Assembly: GCA_019614645.1 (NCBI GenBank)
Contig: JABWDB010000012.1
Coordinates: forward strand, 6,448,001-6,512,000
Source: Stratiolaelaps scimitus
Lineage: Eukaryota > Arthropoda > Arachnida > Mesostigmata > Laelapidae
DNA: 64,000 nt
Direction of reading: 5' to 3'
The notes beneath the pieces are model-generated. The model was not told where the DNA came from. It did no database searches and saw only the letters and a list, made by a program, of their open reading frames with translations. Position numbers and translations under genes: made by a program. The first letter of the stretch is position 1. Every line of letters begins with the position of its first letter. Shown here one piece after another: positions 41,575-50,664 of this stretch.

Positions 41575-41997
41575 TTAGTGTATCGTCTCGTAGAAATTCC
41601 CATTCATTCGACGATCGGTCGAATCAGCCTTCAACGCTGAGCGTTCGTACGCACCGTTGGCAAATGGACAGCGCCGCTTGTTGTCATCATTCTGTGTGCT
41701 AAGGCAGGTTTGTCGTGGCGCAAGATCACTACACGGTATCATAGTGACAATGCCGGGTAGAGACCACGAAGTCGGGAACATCTTTGTGTCTGTAATCGGC
41801 ATGTGAGACATGAGGCATGAATTGACGTTGGCCAGCAGAGTTTCGAGATTTGCCTTTTGTACTCCAGCCAGCTGGTGCAGTGGACACAGTGAACTCTCAT
41901 CGGATTTCGATCTGGGAGAAACGGTAGCCGTTGTTATCTGTAGGGTTCTTTTGTTCTCCGAGCTGTTCAAAGGTGAGCTTTCGTCAGAGTCTTCATT
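41575..41997 (-). CDS. candidate terminal exon, about 140 codons
   Basis: The frame is open from 41997 to TAA at 41575, with about 57-60 percent purine-first codons. The start boundary is not fixed (AATGAAG/AC or GACGAAAG/C are possible acceptors). The N-terminal 35 residues are acidic and Ser/Thr-rich. The centre has five Cys and a Leu/Ala/Asn helix, and the C-terminus is polar and ends in a Tyr-containing tail. Not recognised. A GTGAGC donor exists on the opposite strand at 41974, but the plus frame is shorter. Confidence 0.34.
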   Translation of the reverse strand, partial: NEDSDESSPLNSSENKRTLQITTATVSPRSKSDESSLCPLHQLAGVQKANLETLLANVNSCLMSHMPITDTKMFPTSWSLPGIVTMIPCSDLAPRQTCLSTQNDDNKRRCPFANGAYERSALKADSTDRRMNGNFYETIH

Positions 41998-42009
41998 GGA
42001 TTATATGAA

Positions 42010-42075
42010 ATGACTAGTTAGCCTAGTGGTTAAGGCCTGTTCATGACAAACGAGGTGGGTTCGTTGGGTTTAATT
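42010..42075 (+). repeat. tRNA-derived (SINE-like) fragment
   Basis: TAGCCTAGTGG at 42019-42029 matches the RNA polymerase III A box, followed by TTAAGGC as in a tRNA D arm, and GGTTCG at 42058 matches the first half of a B box. The spacing is as in a tRNA. Acceptor and anticodon stems do not pair, so it is not a functional tRNA. A degenerate SINE head or tRNA pseudogene is the best reading. Confidence 0.45.
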
Positions 42076-42116
42076 AAAAACCGTGGTCAAATTATTGTGT
42101 TGACAGTCTGCTCACT

Positions 42117-42139
42117 TTCTCTCTCTCTCTCTCTCTCTC
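42117..42139. repeat. (CT)n microsatellite
   Basis: About 22 bp of CT repeat. Confidence 0.93.
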
Positions 42140-42665
42140 CCTTATGCAAACTGGCTCGAAGGGCTGGTTGTACTCATGTGGTCGCTCTGCAAGGTCTCTA
42201 ACCTGTAGAAAATACACCTTACAAGTGTGGAAGGGTTGCGACATAAATAGGCTCGGGATCGGCTGGGTTGCAGGCGCAAGTCCATTAAACCACTATTTGG
42301 GGTGACACAACATCGTGGCCATAACACAGCCTACCGTCGCCTCTTTGTAACGCGTTTTCTCCCGAGAGCTGATTAATCAACCGGTCGAAGTTACTTGCGT
42401 CCCAGTTGTCTAAGGGCATATGGAGACATTCTGTCGTTGATGCTCTGGCTTGACATTATGATAATATTTCAACAGCGTGTTGCAGCAGCAGTAGCAGGTG
42501 TTGAAGATTCGCCAGTGCAGGTGATCTATCATGTCTGATGACAGCACAGCGCACGTTGGCATTCGAACTTCTCTAAAAAATAACTTGCATGGTAGTTATC
42601 GGCAGTACGCGACTGATAAAACGGCTCAACCGCGACACAAGCCACACGATACGCTATAGCCGGTA
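42140..42665. other. nothing supported
   Basis: Short frames only. Confidence 0.4.
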
Positions 42666-42995
42666 TTGAGCCGCAGCGCGTATTCTCGCCCTACAGGGCG
42701 CAGATTTATGCCTTGTTCTATCAGAGAGATGTGGGCTCTTCTTCCTGACATTTCCTCTCGTAGCGATGCCGTTATTCGAATGCGTGAATGCACCAAGAGG
42801 CGTCTGATGCCTGAAGAGCTGGTGGCCTCCCCCCCGTCAGCCGCCGACAAAGCCCAAACAGTAACGCATATATTCTCTGTATATACAGTGGAAAGGTGCG
42901 CGGGTCTGTCCCGATTTCAGCAGCTCGATTCGTTACTTTGCCTTGATTGGCCGTGCGATCATCAACGGTTGTCTCCGGTGTTTCACCACGGATGA
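42666..42995 (+). CDS. candidate frame, 109 codons
   Basis: TTG-initiated as read, so an exon if real; stop TGA. The first 65 codons have about 60 percent purine-first. The peptide is basic with Trp, Met and Cys scattered, then Ser/Pro-rich. The antisense strand is open for 74 codons (42626-42850) with similar quality, so the strand is uncertain. Confidence 0.22.
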   Translation: MSRSAYSRPTGRRFMPCSIREMWALLPDISSRSDAVIRMRECTKRRLMPEELVASPPSAADKAQTVTHIFSVYTVERCAGLSRFQQLDSLLCLDWPCDHQRLSPVFHHG

Positions 42996-43135
42996 AGGTA
43001 GAAGTACAGCCGGGTCCCGAAAATCGTTTCTTGAGCCTGCCATTTATTATAGAACAGATACAAAACTCGTAAAAGTTGTGTGCATCCGCTCATTGTTCAA
43101 GCGCAAATAAGCGCTAGAATATCATCTTGTTGTGA

Positions 43136-43330
43136 TTGGCGGCGTGCACTGCCATCGGACGCCGATACGTCGAAATGACGTATCGTAAAAGTTACCCGCG
43201 CGAAAAAGTCAATGGTTGTCACAGTTGTATTTTCTGTGTAATTGAGGGAGAGAACGCGTTTGCACGCATCTTGTCGTTCCTACGGGGACAAGTATCAAGC
43301 TCGATACGTCGAGGTCAAGTGATCGACTAG
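43136..43330 (+). CDS. candidate small frame with CxxCxxC
   Basis: 64 codons to TAG, with an ATG at codon 14 and about 61 percent purine-first. The central C-x2-C-x2-C-type cluster within a His/Ile context could be metal-binding or redox, but no family is clear. No splice support. Confidence 0.25.
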   Translation: MAACTAIGRRYVEMTYRKSYPREKVNGCHSCIFCVIEGENAFARILSFLRGQVSSSIRRGQVID

Positions 43331-43674
43331 GCTATGTTTCCTCGGACCGATTTACACTTTCGAGTTTCAGCTTCAGTCGAGTAGAAGAGCGCCGTTTCAA
43401 TATTTTGCGATACCGCATATCGAGATTATCTCGTTGTGAATGCTTCCGAAACACAACGAGTAGCCAAAGTGCCGCGTTGTAAGTATGCCTTAGTGTCCTA
43501 TATATACAAGTAGTGTACACCGTATCGCACAACAGTCGTCTTAGGTAGACACACTAAGGCATAGATATAGCTATATATATATATATATATCCTTGAGTGT
43601 GTCTGGCGATGCCTCGGTCGCTGGTTGTATATTGCTGGTTGAGCTCGGGGGTGGGCTAAACGAGGCGTCCATAT
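43331..43674. other. nothing supported; TA array
   Basis: TA array at 43571-43590. Confidence 0.4.
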
Positions 43675-43995
43675 TTGCATATGAAGGCAACACTGCGGAG
43701 CCGCTTGCCGAGAGACGCCGTTTCAGCCATAGCATATCTTACAATTCCCCCGGCCCCCAACCCGCTGGTGGCCCCCGGGAGCGAGGCGGAACTTCAGCCT
43801 ATGCCGTATGCCGGACACGAAATTGTTGCTAAGTTCCTCGCGATAGCTCTACCCACTTCGTCCATAGCAGAAAGTGGCCGGACGTTGTGGCTAAACTATG
43901 CTAGGCAAAAGGATTCGCCGATCAAATCTGTGAATATGAAACGATCTACCATAGACTTCTCCATCGGCGTCTTTCTTCAACACAGTGCGCAATGA
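43675..43995 (+). CDS. candidate protein frame, about 104 residues
   Basis: ATG at 43681 (TTG two codons earlier) to TGA. Purine-first is about 57 percent. The product has a basic start, an Ala/Pro-rich central third and a polar Lys/Ser/Asp C-terminal third with a few aromatic residues. It is unrecognised. The region is bounded downstream by stops in all frames. Confidence 0.3.
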   Translation: MHMKATLRSRLPRDAVSAIAYLTIPPAPNPLVAPGSEAELQPMPYAGHEIVAKFLAIALPTSSIAESGRTLWLNYARQKDSPIKSVNMKRSTIDFSIGVFLQHSAQ

Positions 43996-45729
43996 CGGGG
44001 TATCAGATTATCTGCCTGCTCCCATAGTCTATAACTTGGCTAAATCAACGACGTAAGGCTTTGCTTGGTTTGATCGCGCAGTGAACAACATTGCGCGTGC
44101 TGTTCAGCTTGCCAAATTTGACCTGTATTTTTTGGGTTTTTAAAGCGTACAACGATACTGCTGCCCAAATTATTATTATTATTATTAGTAAATAAGGTAG
44201 ATAGAAAAGTATTAATCAGTATTTAATGGCTAATCTGTCTGAATCTAGAAGTCCTAGGGGGCGGATCTGCCACCTGAAACCATGTGAAAATTTTCTCATA
44301 AACATATCCCATAACCGCCATGATTAATTAAGATAAAAAAAGTCACGGTTTCGCACAGAGATAATATATATATATATATGTATATCATAGTTATCGTGCA
44401 GAAACGACAATTGCTACCAGATACGTCGCTCTAAGGTCTACCTATGGTCATTCCCCTAAACCCAAAGTTTGCCTGACCTAACCGCCATCGCTCGAATTTC
44501 GAAGACATAGGTATGGATACCAGATACCATAGTTGTCGAAAGCAAAACAGCAAATTACTGCCCTTTCAGCAGACCCTCCCATCGTACAAGAGGAATACTG
44601 AAGAACACCACTTTTTCTTCTCTCGTAGATCAGCTGTAATGTTGCTTCGAAATTGAGCGGCTTCTAGCAGTAGCACTTTTACGTACAACCCTCACGTTCC
44701 AATATTTTGGAAATTCACCTTTCTCAGCGTCGGTTGCCGCCTGACTCACAGCCGCGTTGAGCCCCTCGGCCGTAGAACGTTTTCGAAACGAAATATGGTT
44801 ACACGTCTGCTTCGTGTTCGCCTACCGACTACCGCAAGATCTACTTGGGTAGGTGGAATTTTTGTTGAGAACTCAATTTTGGAATGACCCCTTTTTTCCT
44901 TGTGCACCGACACCTACACACATTTGACTCAATATAATGGATGAAGCAGCACATCAGCGGGACAACAATTCAAATACACCTCGCCGGTGGTTCGGGCCCG
45001 GACCACATTGGACTCGTTCGATATCCGACAAGCACTCCTATCGCGAGATGCCTTTTACGTGGCCTGTATTTCTTGCCGCCACCGAATAAACGTGGTAAAA
45101 TGAGTTAGGCTCTGGCGTCGTTCTAATGAACTCAACGTGTTCCGACGTTCGAAACGAAGCTGTACATCGACATGTCGTTGAATACTGAATATCAATTGGC
45201 AATGGTTATTGACAATGATATTATCTCTACGCAGTTATTGTGTGGCAGCTTAGCTGCCGAGCCGAGCTCGATACTAGGCATGTATTCCATAGACGTGTGT
45301 ATTTTAGGGGATTATCTACCTACTCGATAGCCACGTTTGAGCAAAATTATGCTGCTCAGTGATAGTTATGGCATGGTAATCTATTTTGGCTCGGCGTCCA
45401 ATACATAATTGACGTACACCAATCGTGTTTTTGATCAAATGCAAGTAAGTCGCTCAAGCAGTTCGCATTCGATTGACATAGGCAATGAGAAGGCCTATTT
45501 TTCTGCACCCGTCGTGAGGATGCTCACAACTATTCGTAATATTGTTATGATTATTGAGCATTTTTCTTCGGGCACTTGTTGTACCTTGCGTGATCCGTAA
45601 TGCCGTAAAAGCAGCATCCTTCGAAAGTGGATCACCGTTGTTCACCCTCTCCTGGAGTGCTATCCAGAACGGTCAGCGGTCAGAGTAAGGGAGCCCCAAC
45701 GCAACGTAACACAACGTTGAGAGACACCG
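43996..45729. other. AT-rich, essentially no gene
   Basis: (ATT)n at about 44170-44190 and a TA array at 44363-44380. One 63-codon plus frame (45409-45600) contains ATGCAA/GTAAGT at 45445, a good donor, but little else supports it. Confidence 0.4.
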
Positions 45730-46251
45730 TTGACGAATCAGAACGTGGTTGGGCTTTGGGGCTTAAGCAGTACGGCGGAGAGCCTGCCTAGACTCTACTG
45801 CTGCCGGCGGCTACTGCTGATTCTGCTGCAGGCGGGCATCATAGGAGTTACTTGTAACAACAGTGACAGAGAGACGATCTCGTCCCATTCAAGGCTTCAC
45901 GAGGAGGTTGAGGTCTTCCGGTGGTATCCGAAGGCCAACATCGTCCAGCGCCCGGCTGTGGTGATGGTGCCAGCGGTGAACTCCCTCGCGTGTACGCTCC
46001 TCCGGTGGTATTCTCTCCGACCGGCCATGCTATCCCGTCGACGAGTTAGTTGGATGAGGGTCATGGACGTCGGATGTCGGCGACGGATGGCGGATGGACC
46101 CTCTAGGTTGCCGGTCTCGACAGAGGTAATTGCGTGGAGTCACCAGGGCGTGTCCCGCCAGGCAGTGAGCTCTCTCTCGCTCGTCGTCTATGTGTCCCTT
46201 TCGAACGAGCTGCCTCTGGAGTCTCTGGAGCTCGGCTGGCTCGTCGGCTAG
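45730..46251 (+). CDS. candidate frame, 173 codons
   Basis: TTG-initiated as read, to TAG at 46249, in a GC-rich island. A Leu-rich segment near residues 28-40 could be a signal or membrane segment, and the rest is Val/Ser/Arg-rich. No splice or start support; GC content makes chance openness plausible. Confidence 0.18.
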   Translation: MTNQNVVGLWGLSSTAESLPRLYCCRRLLLILLQAGIIGVTCNNSDRETISSHSRLHEEVEVFRWYPKANIVQRPAVVMVPAVNSLACTLLRWYSLRPAMLSRRRVSWMRVMDVGCRRRMADGPSRLPVSTEVIAWSHQGVSRQAVSSLSLVVYVSLSNELPLESLELGWLVG

Positions 46252-46519
46252 ACGTTACTTCCCGCCTGCCGCCTGCTAGAGCCGCGTACCAGGAGCGAGG
46301 ACCACGAGCAGTCTCACCCCACGGAGAAGACGGTCGAACGACCCCAACTCGCCCCTCTGCTCGTGACCCATCCGAGGACCACCCGCTCGCTCGCTCGCTC
46401 GTGCTTACTCTCCCGGGGGGATCGCTCCGCAGTGCTGGAGCATTGACTTGACTTCAGTTTTACCAGCCTGATTCGTGGCCGGCGGACGCACGGACTCGAT
46501 TTTGAGAGAGGAGACGGGC
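46252..46519. other. GC-rich, nothing supported
   Basis: A (GCTC)n tetranucleotide run lies at about 46384-46401. Confidence 0.35.
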
Positions 46520-46603
46520 TTAGGGATAGATCGAGGAGGATCGTACAACAACTACGAATAGTACTACTGCTATTGCGCAGTGAGCGAGGGACGACGTCGC
46601 CAT
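46520..46603 (-). CDS. possible short signal-peptide frame
   Basis: An ATG at 46603 starts 27 codons whose centre is a Ala/Val/Leu/Phe hydrophobic run after a Ser/His-containing start, a signal-peptide-like shape, ending TAA. It is also the tail of a longer minus frame (to 46936). No donor is convincing, so this is a suggestion only. Confidence 0.15.
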   Translation of the reverse strand: MATSSLAHCAIAVVLFVVVVRSSSIYP

Positions 46604-47490
46604 CCGAGTTCCGCCGTTGGACACGGATGACGCTGTGAACAGCAGTTCAGCAGACCCCGTGGTGGTCGTGCGTGTGGAAGGAGATCCTCTCCTCTCCCTA
46701 CTGGCCGGACACCGGTGATGCTCCCGGGCCGACCGACCTATGTGAGCCTGGAGTGAACAAGAGAGTAGGCCCCTGCGCCAGCGATCCCCCCAGATCGTTG
46801 GCCTAGTCTGGGGTGTCTGGCGGCGCCGTCGGGTAAGGCGTACTCGGCGCGCGGGCGACACTGTCGGATCGTAGGGCCGGCTCGTATCCCTAATTGAAAA
46901 CAAATTGAGTACGCGAATCGCGATTAGGTCGAGCATGATACGGACGAATGGGAGAGATCGAGCCGAAGAGAGAAAGATGGTCAGTCTCAGCTTGACGGCT
47001 CGTGCGCGGGGGGGGGGGGCGGGGGCAAATGGGAAGATGGCAGATGGATAGATAGATAAATAGAGATAAGAGAAGCCGTCGTGAGTTCGCGGGCTCTGCT
47101 GATTGCTGGATTGTCGGCAGGTCCTGAATAACCTGGCGTAGTTAACGTCATTCGTTTCGGATCAGACCACAGGAGCAGAAACGGCCGTAGGATCTCCAGC
47201 TGGCGCTAGGACGATCCACGGATAGCAATTTGGGACGAGGGCGAGGCAACTGCCGCCCGCGGCGGTGGTGGCAAGTGAATTACTACCGTTGAAATTCACT
47301 GCTCAAAATTAATGCTTTTTTTTTTTATAATAATATATTATTAACATGTTATTTATTTCTTATATTATAAGCAACCTATACTCGTTTTTCATTCATATAA
47401 TTGGAGTAACAACTGTACCCCGTGAACGTGTATGAACAATAGAGAAAAAAATACTACGACACATAAGTGAGTAGTGAGTGATGAATACAC

Positions 47491-47522
<32 letters not shown>

Positions 47523-47540
47523 TATATTTGTAGTGGCAGT

Positions 47541-47574
<34 letters not shown>

Positions 47575-47785
47575 ACGCCACCATTTGCGGGTGCTACTCT
47601 GCTATGTGTAAGCGTTGCGTTGATAAGTGTGTGAACAACGGCGTAATGATTAATCAATATGCAACTTCTTATATATAAAGTGTCGTGCGTAACGCATTTC
47701 CCCATCTCGAGAACCATAAATAATATATATATATATATATATAAATATACAACCTTGGTGTGATATGACGATTTGTTCGAAGTAG

Positions 47786-47821
<36 letters not shown>

Positions 47822-47851
47822 GGAGATGTTGGCCAAGCGCTGTGTGATTCC
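46604..47851. other. no supported gene; cluster of TA arrays
   Basis: G-run at 47010-47019; four TA arrays between 47490 and 47820. Tyr-Ile-rich frames here are translations of the arrays. Confidence 0.45.
47490..47820. repeat. cluster of four (TA)n arrays
   Basis: Arrays lie at about 47492-47528 (with a small interruption), 47548-47571, 47721-47745 and 47784-47820, separated by 20-150 bp of ordinary sequence. Confidence 0.93.
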
Positions 47852-48253
47852 TTGAACATCCGGTCACGGAACTCTCGAAGAACTTCGGCATCGACGGCTG
47901 AAGCCGATCGTCGAATGCATATGCAGATCTCTCTCTGTCTGGCTGTCTGCCGAGTCGCTCAGAGAGCAATCCAACTTTTGTCCTGTTCGCTGCCGGCACC
48001 CCGATCTCCCAGACCCTCCCCTATCCTGTACTTCTTGGTACTTATCCGTATGCAAGCGGCATTACTACGAGAGGAAACGTGCGAGGAAGAAGCCGCACCT
48101 CCCTACGGCCAGCCCCACTATGACGCAATGGAACTGCAAACACCTGTTGTTCCGCTGAACACAGCTGAACGGCCACGTCGTTTGATTAGCGAGAGGCGGG
48201 CCGCTGATCGCCGAGGCAGGATCTCGAGATGCTGGCCGGCCAGCAAGCTCTAA
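47852..48253 (+). CDS. candidate frame, 133 codons
   Basis: TTG-initiated as read, to TAA. The second half has about 60 percent purine-first codons and an acidic-then-basic composition (Glu/Ala/Pro, then Arg-rich). The first half is Leu/Ser/Arg-rich. Without splice sites it is only a candidate. Confidence 0.2.
   Translation: MNIRSRNSRRTSASTAEADRRMHMQISLCLAVCRVAQRAIQLLSCSLPAPRSPRPSPILYFLVLIRMQAALLREETCEEEAAPPYGQPHYDAMELQTPVVPLNTAERPRRLISERRAADRRGRISRCWPASKL
48230..48245. repeat. 16-bp perfect palindrome beside another 10-bp one
   Basis: TGCTGGCCGGCCAGCA, directly preceded by and sharing its first T with ATCTCGAGAT (48221-48230). Confidence 0.85.
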
Positions 48254-49484
48254 CGCGCCCGGATGGAGCGCCACCCACTCCGATGACCCAGTGTTGAACG
48301 CAATGTCGGACAACGTCAGTAAAAACAGAACACCAGCGCCTTGTTTATGCTGCTGCCACTACAGCAACGGTCCCGTGGGACGGAGCGACGGTTATCTGCA
48401 GTCTACAGCCAGCGGCTGTCCGTGGTCTGTCGTCCGGTCGGCAATCGTGCAACACGCAGGACAACCGTGTCACATTCAATTTTCGCCTAATGGTTGAGAA
48501 CGTCGGGGGCTTCGCGGTGAAATGTTGATTTTCTTAAGAGGCCCCCACAAGAGTGCCGGCACCCCCCCCGCCCCCACCCCCCTCAGCTCGCTGTTCAACG
48601 TGGACTGTGAGGCGGCATGCATCGGCATGTTACGCCGTTGTGAAATGCGTTATTTTTTTTTTTATATAAACGTCTATTTGACGGCTGTGCAAGCCACAAC
48701 AGCGACTATCGTAAGGCTCTTCAACGATGATAATACACAGGATTTTTTTTTCGTTCGGTTGGTTTCGTTAGTGATGCACGCGTTTAGCGTATTTGTATTC
48801 AACTCTAGTGTTTCCACATAAATCAACAACAATCATTATAATTATTATGGTCATTATAGTGTCTCCAAACAATAGATTTGTGATGTGCGAACGTATACAC
48901 GACAATGGAGTGACACCTCATCTTACCCCGCAAGGTCAGATCTCGCGAGGGGGGGGGTGTTGATGAGGAATCACCCTGGTTTGGGTTTACGACTAGGAGT
49001 CCGTGAGTGTGTGTAGAACAAAAACGGGGTCACACGCCAAGCGGGGCTGGAACAGCAACTGTACAATTCACGCACTCGTAAAATGCATTGTGAAATTGGT
49101 TCCTGGAAATGACGATTCGTCAGCATATTTCCATGCTGTGCAACATTAATTAGTCTTTTCTTGCCTTAGTTCGGATAGCCCTTAAAAAGGCTAACTACTC
49201 GTTATCATGATGATCCGTCATTAGCATTTGATAATTGCATGGTATTACATCAAAATACCGAACAAGCGTGCCCCTCTCTCGCAACATCTAATTATCCGAC
49301 AGAATGATTCCTTCAATCTTCTCGGCCTTCGAAACATTTGACGCATTAAAGTGGCCATCTCCTCAACGAATCCTTGCTCTAGCTTCTCTCTCTCTCTCTC
49401 TCTCTCGCTCTATCCTGTTCACACGTTGTCCACTCACTATGATCTGAAGTCACATGCGTACGCCGCCAGCGGGGACCCCGCGTC
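48254..49484. other. no supported gene
   Basis: C-run at 48562-48582, G-run near 48950, and a CT array at 49384-49407 that may serve as the polypyrimidine tract of an acceptor before 49485. Confidence 0.4.
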
Positions 49485-49736
49485 ATGGGCAGTCCCAGCA
49501 CGGTCGGCCTCATCAGTGATATCAAGGATCCCACCTTCATCGAGGATCACACCGCGATCGACATCGACACCTTCACCGAGACCGAAAGCAGGCGGCAGAT
49601 AGGGACTCAGTGGTGTCCTCGATCGAGCCTCTTTAGCCTCTATACCCATATCACTGCAGTACACGTATTGCGTGTGCCGTGCGTGTCTTTCCTTCGCTCA
49701 CTCGAGCTCTGCCGCCAGCATTCCCTGGTCCGCTGA
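49485..49736 (+). CDS. candidate exon with the strongest codon periodicity
   Basis: An ATG with G at -3 and +4 opens 83 codons. The first 42 (49485-49610) have about 79 percent purine in first position and mostly C in third, the clearest coding signature here; after that the bias fades, suggesting the true exon ends near 49610-49620 at a weak donor (CAGTG/GTGTCC). The peptide is Asp/Thr/Ile/Glu-rich with few hydrophobics, like a regulatory cytoplasmic N-terminus. A CT array and a run of possible acceptors lie upstream, so it may also be an internal exon. Family unknown. Confidence 0.38.
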   Translation: MGSPSTVGLISDIKDPTFIEDHTAIDIDTFTETESRRQIGTQWCPRSSLFSLYTHITAVHVLRVPCVSFLRSLELCRQHSLVR

Positions 49737-50320
49737 TCAAAGGGCGGGCAAATGCGCGATGTCCGCCGTGCGTTAGGCCGTTCGCAAGCGTCGGTGTCTG
49801 CATGGCTGGGTGTGTGCGTGTGTGCATGGGTGTTAGAATCAATCGCCCGCTTGTGGATTGCTGCCTGCCCCTATGCGCTCTGAGTCCCCTGTGTCCGAAC
49901 AACGTCGGGTGTAGCGCGGTTGGTTCCCCGACAGCAACAACCACAACGGCGAGAGCAACAACGACATCAACAACCTACACCCTAGCGAACTGGGCCGACC
50001 AGCACGAACATCAAGGGAGCGAACAAGAGCGAACGGGACCAAGCACTAAGTCCTGTCTGGGGCACCGCCGGCCGGACTGGTCTCACTGTTCCGAAGCGAT
50101 CGACATTCGATGGGTAAACCCCTTCCTCGAACTGACCTACCCCCGAGGGCTGTCCCCGTTCGATACGGCCGACGCATCGCCGCGACGATCATCGGGAGGG
50201 AGGGTGTGTTGGTGCGAGGCAGAAACAGCTAGCACACTCATCGACTTTAGTTAACAGCAAGTAAGCAAGAGACATGCTCACTTCCATTGCGTAGCAGATG
50301 TGAGTCACAGTGAGCGAGTA

Positions 50321-50353
<33 letters not shown>

Positions 50354-50487
50354 GGTGGGGCGGAGGGAACCACCTTAATCTCCCCGTTGGGAGCTCCAGA
50401 TGTGGGTGGTGTACGGTAGAGGGTTCTGCATGTGCCAGTATGGGCCATACGTGAGCCTGAAGTCAAGTCATGTGAGTGATGTTTACC
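49737..50487. other. GC-rich frame without support; TA array
   Basis: A 191-codon plus frame (49679-50254) is open but has a poor codon pattern. TA array at about 50322-50346. Confidence 0.35.
50322..50346. repeat. (TA)n microsatellite
   Basis: About 25 bp of TA, followed by an imperfect TTTATATA. Confidence 0.93.
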
Positions 50488-50664
50488 CAGCTGATATTCG
50501 CTAGAGAGATGATGACGAGTGGCCCAGTGGACTTCGGGAACTGTAAATGCGCTAGAGATCTCCTAGGGTGGCAGCAGGCTTTCAGTGAAAATTCACCTCA
50601 ACTATATATTATTTTTCGAGCTGACCCTCAGCTGTTCCCCTATCTGACAGGCCTCAGCTCTTAA
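50488..50664 (+). CDS. candidate exon
   Basis: After GATGTTTACCCAG (ends 50487) a frame is open for 58 codons to TAA. The first half is about two-thirds purine-first. The peptide has Met-Met, two Cys two apart and aromatic-rich later segments. An upstream ATG pair keeps the same frame, so the acceptor is optional. Unrecognised. Confidence 0.27.
   Translation, partial: QLIFAREMMTSGPVDFGNCKCARDLLGWQQAFSENSPQLYIIFRADPQLFPYLTGLSS

Noticed and set aside
47490..47999. 169-codon minus frame rich in Tyr and Ile
   Set aside because: It is mostly the translation of TA arrays, which contain no stop in that frame.
49679..50254. 191-codon plus frame
   Set aside because: GC-rich, Cys/Pro/Thr-rich low-complexity product, no splice support, and it overlaps the better exon at 49485.
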